Shown: positions 25,240 through 34,434, counted from the stretch's first letter. The stretch: 64,000 bases of DNA from Bradyrhizobium sp. Ghvi (GCF_900115265.1 NZ_FOVU01000003.1:558001-622000), one strand, 5' to 3'. Numbers and translations are program-made. The notes: a model not told the origin generated them from the sequence alone.

Positions 25240-26280
25240 ATGGAAGCGGTGACCAAGACGCCGGAACGCGAGGCGTTCTATCGGAAGATCGATGGCGAAA
25301 ATCTCACCGCGCTGTGGACGGTGATGAGCGATCTGATCACCCCGGAGCCGAAGAGCGCCTGCCGCCCGCACCTCTGGAAGTTCGACGTCATCCGCGACTA
25401 CATGACGGAAGCCGGCAAGCTGATCACTGCCAAGGAGGCCGAGCGGCGCGTGCTGGTGCTGGAGAATCCAGGCCTGCGCGGCCAGTCAAAGATTACCACT
25501 TCGCTCTATGCCGGCGTGCAGATGGTCGTTCCCGGCGACGTCGCACCGGCGCACCGGCACAGCCAGTCGGCGCTCCGCTTCGTGCTCGAGGGCAAGGGCG
25601 CCCACACCGCCGTTGACGGCGAACGCACCGCGATGGAGCCTGGAGACTTCATCATCACGCCGTCGATGACCTGGCACGATCATTCCAACGAAACCGACGA
25701 GCCGATGTTCTGGCTCGACGGCCTCGACATTCCGCTGGTGCAGTTCTTCGACTGCTCCTTTGCAGAAGGCTCCAAGGAGGATCAGCAGAAGATCACGAAG
25801 CCCGCCGGCAACAGCTTCGCCCGCTACGGCCACAACCTGCTGCCGGTCGACGTGAAGCGATCATCGAAGACCTCGCCGATCTTCAGCTACCCCTACACCT
25901 ACACCCGCGAGGCGCTGGAGAAAGCCAGGACGAGCCAGGAGTGGGATGTATGTCACGGGCTGAAACTGAAATTCAGCAACCCCGAGACCGGCGATTTCGC
26001 GATGCCGACCATCGGCACCTTCATCCAGCTGCTGCCGAAGGGCTTCAAGACCGCGCGCTATCGTTCGACCGATGCGACCGTGTTCTGTCCGATCGAGGGC
26101 CGCGGCCGCAGCCGCATCGGCGAGGCCGTCTTCGAATGGGGCCCGCGCGATCTGTTCGTGGTCCCAAGCTGGCATTGGGTGACGCACGAGGCGGATGAGG
26201 ATGCCGTGCTGTTCAGCTTCTCGGACCGGCCTGTGCAGCAGAAGCTGGATCTGTTTCGGGAGGACCGCGGGAACGGGTGA
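25240..26280 (+). CDS. Gentisate 1,2-dioxygenase
   Basis: 346 residues, ATG 25240 after an AGGAGG site. Bicupin ring-cleavage enzyme: the first cupin has APAHRHSQSALRFVLEGKG with iron ligands His105 and His107, and PGDFIITPSMTWHDHSNE with His146; the second cupin (GRGRSRIGEAVFEWGPRDLFVVPSWHW) lacks most ligands. Length and motifs match the 345-350-residue proteobacterial enzymes. It splits gentisate (2,5-dihydroxybenzoate) with O2 to maleylpyruvate in the cytoplasm and is the strongest functional anchor of this cluster. Confidence 0.93.
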   Translation: MEAVTKTPEREAFYRKIDGENLTALWTVMSDLITPEPKSACRPHLWKFDVIRDYMTEAGKLITAKEAERRVLVLENPGLRGQSKITTSLYAGVQMVVPGDVAPAHRHSQSALRFVLEGKGAHTAVDGERTAMEPGDFIITPSMTWHDHSNETDEPMFWLDGLDIPLVQFFDCSFAEGSKEDQQKITKPAGNSFARYGHNLLPVDVKRSSKTSPIFSYPYTYTREALEKARTSQEWDVCHGLKLKFSNPETGDFAMPTIGTFIQLLPKGFKTARYRSTDATVFCPIEGRGRSRIGEAVFEWGPRDLFVVPSWHWVTHEADEDAVLFSFSDRPVQQKLDLFREDRGNG

Positions 26281-26285
26281 GTTTA

Positions 26286-26372
26286 GTAGGGTGGGTTAGC
26301 GCAGCGTAACCCACCTCTTCTCTCTCCGCGGAAACAAACAGTGGTGGGTTACGCTGCGCTAACCCACCCTAC
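26286..26372. repeat. Perfect 30-bp inverted repeat between convergent genes
   Basis: Left arm 26286-26315 begins GTAGGGTGGGTTAGCGCAGC; right arm 26343-26372 is its exact complement, ending CCCACCCTAC; 27-nt spacer. Each arm is itself partly palindromic (GGTGGGTTAGCGC / GCGTAACCCACC). It lies between the stops of the gentisate dioxygenase (+) and ABC permease (-), so it probably terminates both. Confidence 0.85.
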
Positions 26373-26389
26373 AGCAGCGATGATTGCAG

Positions 26390-27208
26390 CTACCGCCAGT
26401 GCAGCAGCTTGACTTCCAGCCAGCCGATCACCTTCCCGACCGCGAGCCCGAACACTGACAGGATCACGACGCCCGCGAGCAGCTGGTCCGTCTGCATCAG
26501 GTTGCCGGCCTGCAGCACGAACGCGCCGATGCCGTATTGTGCGCCGATCATCTCGGCGCTGACGACGAGCAGCAGCGCGACTGATGCGGTGATGCGGAAG
26601 CCGGCGAGGATCGCCGGCAGCGCGCCGGGCCAGACCACCTTGCGCACGATGGTGGCGAAGGGAACGTTGAAGCTCTGCGCCATGCGGATCAGGTTGCGCG
26701 GCACCGCATCGACGCCGCTGTAGACCGAGATCGCGGTCGAGAAGAAAACGCCCAGCGCAATGGTCGCGATCTTCGGCTCTTCGCCGATGCCGAGCCAGAG
26801 GATCAACAGCGGCAGCAGCGCGATCTTCGGGATCGGGAACAGCGCCGAGATGAAAGTGATGCCGACGCTGCGCGCCAGCCGCGACAGGCCGATGGCAAAA
26901 CCGACGACGACGCCCGCTGCTGTTCCCAGCAGCCAGCCGACGCCGATGCGCAACAGCGAGGCCGACAGATGCTGCCAGAGCGCGCCCGACATCGCGAGCT
27001 CATAGATAGCCCGCACGATTGCCGAGGGCGGTGGCAGGAACAACGGATTGACGAGCTTGGCGCTGCCCGCCGCCTGCCAGATCGCGATGACGAGCGCGAG
27101 CGCGATCCAGCCGCCGAACCGGCTCGATGCGGGCACGAAGCCGGCGCCGCGGAAGGGGACGCGCCGCGTCGTCTCCTCCTTCGCCGACAGACCCGCGCGA
27201 TCAAGCAT
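26390..27208 (-). CDS. ABC transporter permease (SsuC/TauC-like), second importer
   Basis: 272 residues from ATG 27208, whose first eight bases overlap the ATPase stop (ATGCTTGA). Six or so membrane segments and the coupling loop VVSAEMIGAQYGIGAFVLQAG, typical of nitrate/sulfonate/taurine-type permeases. Forms an importer with the ATPase and binding protein immediately upstream. Location beside the gentisate cluster allows an aromatic acid as substrate, but the operon runs on the opposite strand and no direct evidence exists. Confidence 0.92.
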   Translation of the reverse strand: MLDRAGLSAKEETTRRVPFRGAGFVPASSRFGGWIALALVIAIWQAAGSAKLVNPLFLPPPSAIVRAIYELAMSGALWQHLSASLLRIGVGWLLGTAAGVVVGFAIGLSRLARSVGITFISALFPIPKIALLPLLILWLGIGEEPKIATIALGVFFSTAISVYSGVDAVPRNLIRMAQSFNVPFATIVRKVVWPGALPAILAGFRITASVALLLVVSAEMIGAQYGIGAFVLQAGNLMQTDQLLAGVVILSVFGLAVGKVIGWLEVKLLHWR

Positions 27209-27974
27209 GCTGGACCTCGCGTTCGGCATCGATCGCCTCGTTGCGGATCAGCGACCAGATCTGATTTTGCAGCGCCAGCAGCTTTTCGCGTGCCGCCGCT
27301 TCGCCGCGCTCGGCACGCGTCATCGGCACGGTGACGACCTCGCGAATGCGTCCGGGCCGGCGCGACAGCACCACGATACGATCAGCAAGACGTGCCGCCT
27401 CCTCGAGATTATGGGTGACATAGACCGCGCCCATGCCGCCGTCAGCGAGCAGGCCGACGAAATCCTCCATCAACAGCTCGCGCGTCTGCGAATCCAGCGC
27501 CGACAGCGGCTCGTCCATCAATAGAATCGCAGGTTTGACGGCAAGTGCGCGCGAAATGCCGACGCGCTGGCGCATGCCGCCGGAGAGCTGTTTTGGATAG
27601 GTCTGGCGAAAATCCGTCAAGCCCGTGCGGCGCAGGGCATCGTCGACCAAACCGCGGCGCCGTGCGGCCGAGAGCTGGGTGTGCAGCAGCGGGAACTCGA
27701 CGTTCTCCTCGACGGTGGCCCAGGGCAGCAGCGCAAAGTCCTGGAACACGAAGGTCAGCGGATTGAGACTGTCCGCCGGCGGCGCGCCGCGCAGCTCGGA
27801 CGCACCCGATGTCGGCTGCAACAGGCCGCCGAGGATCGACAGCAGCGTGCTCTTGCCGCAGCCGGAGGGACCGACGATCGCCACCACCTCGCCGGCGCTC
27901 ACGGTGAACGAGACGTCGTCGAGCACGGCAAGATCGCCGAAGTGGTGGGAGATGTGGTTGGCGATCAGGTCCAT
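27201..27974 (-). CDS. ABC transporter ATP-binding protein (SsuB/TauB-like), second importer
   Basis: 257 residues. Walker A GPSGCGKST at 35-43, Q-loop FVFQDFALLPW, signature LSGGMRQRVGISRAL, Walker B ILLMDEPLSALDS and H-loop YVTHNLEEA. Translationally coupled to the permease downstream. Separated from its binding-protein gene by the palindromic repeat at 28000-28141, which may lower its expression relative to the binding protein. Confidence 0.93.
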   Translation of the reverse strand: MDLIANHISHHFGDLAVLDDVSFTVSAGEVVAIVGPSGCGKSTLLSILGGLLQPTSGASELRGAPPADSLNPLTFVFQDFALLPWATVEENVEFPLLHTQLSAARRRGLVDDALRRTGLTDFRQTYPKQLSGGMRQRVGISRALAVKPAILLMDEPLSALDSQTRELLMEDFVGLLADGGMGAVYVTHNLEEAARLADRIVVLSRRPGRIREVVTVPMTRAERGEAAAREKLLALQNQIWSLIRNEAIDAEREVQHA

Positions 27975-27999
27975 GGGGCGCGCTCTCTCACTCTTGCTC

Positions 28000-28141
28000 C
28001 GTCATCCTGAGGCGCTCGGCTTGCGGCTCGCCGCAAGTCGAGCCTCGAAGGATGCACGGCCGGGATGCAGCTCGGCCGGACATCCTTCGAGGCTCGCAGC
28101 GCAGTGCAGATGCACTGCGCCACTCGCACCTCAGGATGACG
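28000..28141. repeat. Palindromic intergenic repeat, CATCCTGAGG family
   Basis: Perfect outer arms CGTCATCCTGAGG (28000-28012) and CCTCAGGATGACG (28129-28141) with internal inverted arms around CATCCTTCGAGGCTCG. Same family as 15881-16011. It lies inside an ABC operon between binding protein and ATPase genes. Confidence 0.8.
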
Positions 28142-28164
28142 GGGTGAGAGTAGTGCGCGCAGCA

Positions 28165-29169
28165 TCAATCCGCCTTCACATAATCCTTGGCGATGATCGT
28201 ATCCGCATCAAAGCCCTTGTCGACGAACCCCTGCTCCTGGAGCCATTTGATCTGGTTGTCGACGTTCTTGACGTCGAGCTTGCCGTCCGGATCGATATAG
28301 GCGCAGTTGCCGACCACCTGCTCGACCGGCAGGTTGGTGTACTTCGCGATGATCTCCAGCAGCGGCTTGGTTTTGTCGTTGATTGGCGCGACGCCATCCT
28401 TCATCGAAGCCAGGATCACGTCGTGATATTCGCGGTCGGCCTTGGCGAGCGCGCCGAGGAATTTCGTCACCAGCACCTTGTTGGTCAGGGTCTTCGGCGA
28501 TGCGAACACCGCGCCCAGCTGCCAGGGGGTCTCGTCGCCGACCCAGCCCAGGAATTTTGCGCCGCCATCATCCATTAGCTTTCGCGCTGTCGAGATCGGC
28601 AGCAGCGCTGCATCGACGGTCTCGCCCTTCAGCGCGGCGGCTGCGTTCGACAATGACTGCAGCGGCACGATCTTCACGTCCGAAAGCTTGAACCCGTATT
28701 TGTCGGCGAGCAGGCCGAGCGAATAATGGAAGGATGACCCGACCTGGGTCATCGCAATCCGCTTGCCGGCGAGATCCTTTGGTGTCTTGACGCCAGCAGC
28801 ATAAGCATTGTTGCTGGCGAAATAGCCGATCAGGGGATAGCCGGCCTTCTCGCGGCTCATGCCGCCGACCACCTTCAGCACGCCCTTGCCTGCGAGATTG
28901 TAGAGGCCGGCGGTGAAGGCGGTGACGCCGAAATCGACGTCGCCGGAAGCGGTGGCGACCGCAATCGGCTGCGCTGCATCGAAGAATTTCAGCTCGATGT
29001 CGAGGCCGGCGTCGCGAAAGTAGCCCTTGTCCTGCGCGATGAAAACAGGCGCGGACGATGACAGGCGGAGCACGCCGACCTTGGCCTTCGGCGCATCCTC
29101 GGCCCTGGCCGTGCCCATCGCCATCATAGCCAAAAGGCTAAGTGCCGCGACCCGCGCAATCCCGATCAT
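28165..29169 (-). CDS. ABC transporter substrate-binding protein (NMT1/SsuA-type), second importer
   Basis: 334 residues with a Sec signal peptide (ARVAALSLLAMMAMGTARA-E). NMT1-like fold: VGVLRLSSSAPVFIAQDKGYF, FFDAAQPIAVATASGDVDFGV, LAGKRIAMTQVGSSFHYSL. Upstream of its ATPase and permease genes on the - strand and downstream of the FAD oxidoreductase gene (35-bp gap), so all four may be one operon. The ligand is unknown. Confidence 0.92.
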   Translation of the reverse strand: MIGIARVAALSLLAMMAMGTARAEDAPKAKVGVLRLSSSAPVFIAQDKGYFRDAGLDIELKFFDAAQPIAVATASGDVDFGVTAFTAGLYNLAGKGVLKVVGGMSREKAGYPLIGYFASNNAYAAGVKTPKDLAGKRIAMTQVGSSFHYSLGLLADKYGFKLSDVKIVPLQSLSNAAAALKGETVDAALLPISTARKLMDDGGAKFLGWVGDETPWQLGAVFASPKTLTNKVLVTKFLGALAKADREYHDVILASMKDGVAPINDKTKPLLEIIAKYTNLPVEQVVGNCAYIDPDGKLDVKNVDNQIKWLQEQGFVDKGFDADTIIAKDYVKAD

Positions 29170-29204
29170 CCCGCTTCCTCCAATTATTCGCTTTTTGCAG
29201 TCCG

Positions 29205-30569
29205 TTACAGCCCCTTTGGCACGGGCTGGTCCCGCCCGATGAAGGCGCCCTGTTGTTTCAACGTTTCCTGCAATTTTTCAATGGGGATTTCGCGTGGAAT
29301 CCGGTTTCCGGAGAGCGCGAGCTCGGCAGCGGAACCGGCCGCCTCGCCCATCGCGAAACAGGCCCCGGAGACACGCGCCGCCGACTGGCCCTCATGGGTC
29401 ATCGAGGCACAGCGGCCGGCGACGAGGAGGTTGTCGACGCTCTCGGGTACCAGCATCCGGTACGGCAGCTCGTTATATCCCCGCGATTCCGGAATCGGGG
29501 GAAAGGTGAAAATGACATCACCAGCGACATGAGCCTCGATCGGCCAGCCATTGACGCCGATGGAATCCTCGAACGAGGCGCAGCCGAGTACATCCTCGCC
29601 GCTGAGCTGGTAGCCGCCCTTGATGCGGCGGGTCTCGCGGATGCCGAGCTGCGGTGGCAGATCGACGATGTAGGAGTTTTCAAAGCCTGGCACGGTGCGC
29701 AGGAATTCGAAGGCGGCGAGCGCCTGCTTGCGCCCTTCAATTTCGCCGCGGGTGAGATCGTCGGGCTCGACGCCATTGATGGCATGGCCGTCCTCACGCG
29801 CGACCTGCGTGAAATTCACCCGCCATTCGATGCCGGATTTCTGCGGCCGCACGATCGCGCTTTTGCGCGGGAATTTGTGCGTGCCGGCTGCAATGGCGTG
29901 TTCCATCAATTGCGGAATGGTCCGCCAGGCATCGCCCGCCCTGGCGGGATCGATGCCGTTGAGGCGGAGCATCATCGACGGGTACATCGGATGACCGTGC
30001 GCATCGCCGATCTCGAACGGCGCACCGGCCCAGACCGCAAGATCCCCGTCGCCGGAGCAATCGATGAATATCTCCGAGCGCACTCCCTGCCGGCCCGCCT
30101 TGGTCTCGACCAGCAGCGCGTCGATACGGCGATCAGCGCCCATCACGACGCCGGCGCCGAGGGCGTGGAAGAGGATGTTGACCTTGTGGTTAGCCAGCAG
30201 CTGATCGGCCGCGATCTTGTAGGCGGCGGTGTCGTAGGCCTGGGCAAAGACCTTGCCGAGGATCAGATGCGGCGCGTTGAGGCCGTTCAGATGATCGATG
30301 CGCGCCAGCAGGTCGGAGGCCATGCCCTGCACCAGCCTGACGGCCTCGCCGTAAACGTTGCCATGCAAGCCGCAGAAATTGGTGACGCCGGCCGCGGTGC
30401 CCATGCCACCGAGAAAACCGTAGCGCTCGATCAGCAGCGTCTTGCGCCCCGCGCGCGCCGCTGAGGCTGCCGCGACAATGCCGGCCGGGCCGCCGCCGAG
30501 GACCACGACTTCATATTCGCCATAGAGCGGCACCTGACGCGCCGGTTCTTCGATCATCGTGGCCCGCAT
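29205..30569 (-). CDS. FAD-dependent oxidoreductase (FAD_oxidored family)
   Basis: 454 residues. FAD dinucleotide motif VVVLGGGPAGIVAAASAARAG at about 21-40, then LIERYGFLGGMGTAAGVTNFCG, the ECSGDGDLA-like FIDCSGDGDLAVWAG and the C-terminal LLVAGRCASMTHEGQSAARVSGAC, all typical of the FAD_oxidored family (proteins related to succinate dehydrogenase flavoproteins, often paired with importers). Substrate unknown. Likely first gene of an operon with the SsuABC-like importer, and divergent from a LysR regulator, which may control it. Confidence 0.87.
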   Translation of the reverse strand: MRATMIEEPARQVPLYGEYEVVVLGGGPAGIVAAASAARAGRKTLLIERYGFLGGMGTAAGVTNFCGLHGNVYGEAVRLVQGMASDLLARIDHLNGLNAPHLILGKVFAQAYDTAAYKIAADQLLANHKVNILFHALGAGVVMGADRRIDALLVETKAGRQGVRSEIFIDCSGDGDLAVWAGAPFEIGDAHGHPMYPSMMLRLNGIDPARAGDAWRTIPQLMEHAIAAGTHKFPRKSAIVRPQKSGIEWRVNFTQVAREDGHAINGVEPDDLTRGEIEGRKQALAAFEFLRTVPGFENSYIVDLPPQLGIRETRRIKGGYQLSGEDVLGCASFEDSIGVNGWPIEAHVAGDVIFTFPPIPESRGYNELPYRMLVPESVDNLLVAGRCASMTHEGQSAARVSGACFAMGEAAGSAAELALSGNRIPREIPIEKLQETLKQQGAFIGRDQPVPKGL

Positions 30570-30679
30570 GGCGCGTCCTTCCCAAAATCCTTTGCTTGAG
30601 GACGACTATGAATTAGCGCGCGGCGAGCTACAATCCACCAAAATACGCGATCAGCTTTCGCGAATCGAGAAAGGTCGAC

Positions 30680-31564
30680 ATGGATATCCTCGTGAACCTC
30701 CAAGCCTTCCTCGCCACTGCGGACGCTGCCGGCTTCTCCGCGGCCGCGCGAAAGCTCAATGTCTCGACCTCGGTGGTGGCAAAACGCGTCACGCAGCTGG
30801 AGGCGCGGATCGGAACGGCGCTGTTTCACCGATCGACCCGGCAATTGCGGCTCACTGAAGCCGGCCAGCGATACGTGCATCGCGCTCGCGGCGTCGTGAC
30901 CGACGCCACCGATCTCTTGTCGCGCATGGGCGAAAAAGACCGCGATCTCGTAGATCATCTTCGCATCAAGGCGCCGACCTCGCTGACGGTGGCGCGGCTT
31001 GCCGATGCCTTCAGCGCCTTCCAAACCCAGAACCCGCGGCTGAAGCTCGAGATCGTGCTGATCGACCGCCCGGTCGACCCCGTCACCGAAGGCTTTGACA
31101 TCGCGATCGGCGCCTTCCCGCATTCCTTCGGCGGCGTGGTCGACGAGCCGCTGGTCCCGTTGAAGCGGCTGCTTTGCGCCTCGCCGGCCTATTTGAAGAA
31201 GCACGGCACGCCAAAGCATCCGCGCGACCTCGTCGAGCATCGCTGCCTCAGCTTCATGCCGACTGGCCCCGAATGGGCGTTTGACGGACCACGCGGCCGC
31301 ATCAGCATTCAGGTCAGTCCGCTGCTGTCGTCGAACGAAGGACATGTGCTGGCGCGCAGCGCCATCGCCGGCAACGGCATCACGCTGATCTCGCATTATC
31401 TGGTGGCGGACGGCTTACGCGACGGCACGTTGAAACAGGTGCTGCGCGACTTTCCGATTCCGGAATTGTGGGTGAAGGCCGCCATCCCCGAGCGGCGGCG
31501 CAATGCCGCCGCGGTGCAGGCGCTGCTGACTTTGTTGAAGACATCGCTTGCGCCGTCGCTGTAG
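30680..31564 (+). CDS. LysR-family transcriptional regulator
   Basis: 294 residues. N-terminal helix-turn-helix (FLATADAAGFSAAARKLNVSTSVVAKRVTQLEARIGTALFHR) and a LysR effector domain of the short, substrate-binding-like type. 111 bp divergent from the FAD oxidoreductase gene (30569), the classic LysR arrangement, so the oxidoreductase/importer operon is its probable target. Effector not predictable. Confidence 0.92.
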   Translation: MDILVNLQAFLATADAAGFSAAARKLNVSTSVVAKRVTQLEARIGTALFHRSTRQLRLTEAGQRYVHRARGVVTDATDLLSRMGEKDRDLVDHLRIKAPTSLTVARLADAFSAFQTQNPRLKLEIVLIDRPVDPVTEGFDIAIGAFPHSFGGVVDEPLVPLKRLLCASPAYLKKHGTPKHPRDLVEHRCLSFMPTGPEWAFDGPRGRISIQVSPLLSSNEGHVLARSAIAGNGITLISHYLVADGLRDGTLKQVLRDFPIPELWVKAAIPERRRNAAAVQALLTLLKTSLAPSL

Positions 31565-31637
31565 GCCGGGTCGCGCCGCCGCCACAACATGACGTTCGCT
31601 CTGGAACGATGGACTTGAGAGAAGCGTGGTCTAGCCT

Positions 31638-31800
31638 CGCTGTCATCGTCCGGCTTGACCGGACGATCCAGTATTCCAGAGAAGCCGCGGCGTACTGGGT
31701 CGCCCGGCCCCGGCTTCGCCAAGGCTACGCCGAGGCCAAACATCAGCTCGGCACGCCGCAGCTTTAGCGAAGGCGGCAAGCCGGGCGACGACGGCGGAGT
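31638..31800. repeat. Intergenic repeat, CCAGTATTCCAGAGA family
   Basis: Second copy of the element at 23747, conserved over 31638-31698 (CGATCCAGTATTCCAGAGA, AGCCGCGGCGTACTGG) and diverging afterwards, with an outer complementary end (GGGCGACGACGGCGGAG). Located between the LysR and enoyl-CoA hydratase genes, which converge. Confidence 0.7.
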
Positions 31801-31806
31801 GCGCGC

Positions 31807-32607
31807 TCAGCCCTTCCCACCCCACTTCGCCGCGCGCTTCTCGGCGAACGAGGCCAGCCCCTCCGCCGCCTCCGCGCTCTGGCGCTTGAGTGAATGCAGC
31901 TGGACGAGGCGCGTATAGGCCGCATCGTCCACCGCCATTCCGCCGAACGAACTCTCCAGCGCCAGCCGCTTGGTCTCGGCCATCGCCGCCGGGCCGTTGG
32001 CGAGCAGCTGCTCGACCACCTTGCTGCCAGCGGCATCGAGATCAGCCAGCGGCACGACGTCGTGGACGAGGCCGATGCGGCGGCCGTCCGCGGCGCCGAA
32101 ACGTTCGCCCGTCAACGCGTAACGGCGGACTTGCCGCACACCGATCGCGTCGCAGAGCTGCGGGATGATGATGGCGGCGGTCAGGCCCCAGCGCACCTCG
32201 GTGATTGAGAACAGCGCGTTGTCGGCGGCGATCACGACATCGCAGGCCGCAATCACGCCGGTGCCGCCGCCGAAGCAGCCGCCCTGCACCAGGGCCACGG
32301 TCGGGATCGGCAGCGTGTTGAGCCGCTGCACGGCCTCGAACGTCGCCCGCGAGGCTGCCTCGTTGGCTTCAGGCGATTGCGGCCGCACACCGTTGATCCA
32401 TTTGAGGTCGGCACCGGCCTGAAAATGCTTGCCGTTGCCCTTGAGCACGACGACGCGCAGGTTCGGCTTCTTGCCGAGCTCGTCCATGGCCGCGAGCACG
32501 CCCGCGATCAGGGCACCGTCGTAGGCATTGTTGACCTCCGGCCGGTTCAACGTGACGGTCGCTACCCCACGCTCATCGAGGGTCCACAGCACGGGGTTGG
32601 CAGTCAT
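31807..32607 (-). CDS. Enoyl-CoA hydratase/isomerase family protein
   Basis: 266 residues from ATG 32607 with GGAGG eight bases upstream. Crotonase fold: oxyanion-hole segments GKHFQAGADLKWI and QGGCFGGGTGVIAACD, and Glu at the ITEVRWGL position that acts as catalytic acid. The HFQAGADLKWING and VRQVRRYALTGERF signature resembles methylglutaconyl-CoA hydratase/isohexenylglutaconyl-CoA hydratase members. Single gene, divergent from a ketopantoate-reductase-like gene. Exact substrate uncertain. Confidence 0.88.
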   Translation of the reverse strand: MTANPVLWTLDERGVATVTLNRPEVNNAYDGALIAGVLAAMDELGKKPNLRVVVLKGNGKHFQAGADLKWINGVRPQSPEANEAASRATFEAVQRLNTLPIPTVALVQGGCFGGGTGVIAACDVVIAADNALFSITEVRWGLTAAIIIPQLCDAIGVRQVRRYALTGERFGAADGRRIGLVHDVVPLADLDAAGSKVVEQLLANGPAAMAETKRLALESSFGGMAVDDAAYTRLVQLHSLKRQSAEAAEGLASFAEKRAAKWGGKG

Positions 32608-32762
32608 CGGCGATCCTCCGGTCGTTTGTTGGCCGTGCAACTATGGCCGAGCCCGCGCGCCTTGATCCATATCTTTCCGGCGTGGGGCGGCCGCGTCCAT
32701 CGCATGGCGGCTTGTGTCATGCTGGCGCCGGGCGGCACTTCGAGGTCAGGGACGGAATCAAT

Positions 32763-33737
32763 ATGCGCATCTGCATTTTCGGGGCGGGCGCCGTCGGCAG
32801 CCATCTTGCGGTAAGGCTGGCGCGGGCCGGCCATGAGGTTTCGTGCGTGATGCGCGGCGCGCATCTGGAGGCGGCGCGCGCCAATGGCCTCAAGCTCCGC
32901 GTCGGCGATTCCGAGGTTTCCGCCAAGGTGAATGCCTCGGGGGATCCGGCCCAGCTCGGCCCACAGCACGTCGTGATCTCGACGCTGAAGGCCACTGCGC
33001 TGACGGGGCTGGTTTCCAGCATCAAGCCGCTGCTGCAGGACGACACCGCGATCGTGTTCGCCCAGAACGGCATTCCCTGGTGGTACGGTATCGGCCTGCC
33101 GCCGCGACACCCGACGCCGCCGGACATTTCCTTTCTCGACCCTGGCGGCCGCCTGCGCGCCTGTATCCCGAAAGAGCGTATCATCGGCGGTGTCGTCTTC
33201 TCCTCTAACGAGGTGATCGCGCCCGGCGTGGTGCAGAACCTGACGCCGGATCGCAACCGCCTCCTGATCGGGGAATGCGACGACCGCAATTGCGAGCGCA
33301 TCACGAAACTCCGTGGCGTCCTCAACGATGCGCGACTGGAATCGCCGCCGGTCGCCGAGATTCGCGAGGCGATCTGGTCAAAGCTGCTGACCAACATGTC
33401 GCTCTCAGTGCTGTGCCTGCTCACCGGCCAGACCGCGCGCGGCGTGCGCGACGACCCCGCGTTCTCCGACGTCATCCCGCGGATGCTGAACGAGGCCAAC
33501 GAGATCGCGCAGCATTTCATCCCGGAGGTCAAGCGCGTGACCCGCAGCGGCCCCGCCCCCAACCACAAGCCGTCGCTGCTGCAGGATTACGAGCTCGGCC
33601 GCGCCATGGAGATCGACGTACTGGTGAAGGCACCCCAGGCCTTCGCCCGCACCGCCGGCCTGTCGACGCCGACGCTCGACCTGATCGCCGCGCTCGCGAT
33701 CCAGAAGGCACGCGACAAGGGGCTTTATTCGGCCTGA
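32763..33737 (+). CDS. 2-dehydropantoate 2-reductase family protein (ketopantoate reductase-like)
   Basis: 324 residues from ATG 32763. NADP-binding MRICIFGAGAVGSHLAVRLARAG at the N-terminus; ISTLKATAL and FAQNGIPWWYG correspond to the family's cofactor/substrate loop; C-terminal domain SKLLTNMSLSVLCLLTG and KPSLLQDYELGRAMEID (the Lys/Ser-Glu-x-D motif). Reduces a branched 2-keto acid, but several paralogues exist in such genomes (a second at 46783-47787), so this one need not serve pantothenate synthesis. Confidence 0.87.
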   Translation: MRICIFGAGAVGSHLAVRLARAGHEVSCVMRGAHLEAARANGLKLRVGDSEVSAKVNASGDPAQLGPQHVVISTLKATALTGLVSSIKPLLQDDTAIVFAQNGIPWWYGIGLPPRHPTPPDISFLDPGGRLRACIPKERIIGGVVFSSNEVIAPGVVQNLTPDRNRLLIGECDDRNCERITKLRGVLNDARLESPPVAEIREAIWSKLLTNMSLSVLCLLTGQTARGVRDDPAFSDVIPRMLNEANEIAQHFIPEVKRVTRSGPAPNHKPSLLQDYELGRAMEIDVLVKAPQAFARTAGLSTPTLDLIAALAIQKARDKGLYSA

Positions 33738-33740
33738 ATC

Positions 33741-34415
33741 TCAGATCCCGTCGATCCAGGCCGCAAGCGTGTCGAGCACCTCGGCCAACGCGTCTTCGTT
33801 CGTGCGGCCGGACTTCTTCAGCACCGCGAAGGAATGATCGCCGCCTTCGACCTCATGCAGCGTCGCCTTCGCCCCAAGCGCCTTGATGACGGGCTTGAGA
33901 TGACCGAGATCGGCAAGCGCATCCCGCGTGCCCTGCAAAAACAGCATGGGAATCCCGATGCCGGAAAGATGTTCAGCGCGCTCGCTCGACGGCTTCTTGG
34001 CGGCATGCAGCGGAAAGCCGAGAAAGGCGAGTGCTTTGACGCCGGGCAAGGGAGCCTTGGACTGCGCCTGCGACGTCATGCGCCCGCCGAAGGACTTTCC
34101 GCCGGCGACGAGCTTCAACCCAGGACACAGCCGCGCCGCCTCCTCGACTGCGGCGCGGATGGCTGCATGCGCGGCCGCCGGCTGATCGGGACGCCCCTGC
34201 TTGTTTTCCATGTAAGGAAAATTGAAGCGAAGCGTGGCGATGCCGCGATCGGCGAGACCTTCCGCGACCTTGGTCATGAACGAATGCCGCATGTCCGCGC
34301 CCGCGCCATGCGCGAGCACGTAGCAGGCCCGCGCATGGTCCGGCTGCGTCAGGAGTGCGGAGACCGTGCCGATGCGCGCGATGTCGAGCTTGAGCTCTGT
34401 CGTCTTCTTCGTCAT
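33741..34415 (-). CDS. Small alpha/beta-hydrolase, KANL3/Tex30-like dienelactone-hydrolase fold
   Basis: 224 residues. Alpha/beta-hydrolase with nucleophile elbow GGKSFGGRMTS (Ser in GKSFGG), oxyanion segment LAHGAGADMRHSFM, acidic residue after FLQGTRDALAD and His in EGGDHSF. The HGAGADMRH start and GxSFGG motif identify the KANL3/Tex30-like bacterial family, whose substrates are unknown. Last bases lie 3 bp from the convergent ketopantoate reductase-like gene. Confidence 0.87.
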   Translation of the reverse strand: MTKKTTELKLDIARIGTVSALLTQPDHARACYVLAHGAGADMRHSFMTKVAEGLADRGIATLRFNFPYMENKQGRPDQPAAAHAAIRAAVEEAARLCPGLKLVAGGKSFGGRMTSQAQSKAPLPGVKALAFLGFPLHAAKKPSSERAEHLSGIGIPMLFLQGTRDALADLGHLKPVIKALGAKATLHEVEGGDHSFAVLKKSGRTNEDALAEVLDTLAAWIDGI

Positions 34416-34434
34416 GGCGTCTTGTCGTCTCGAT

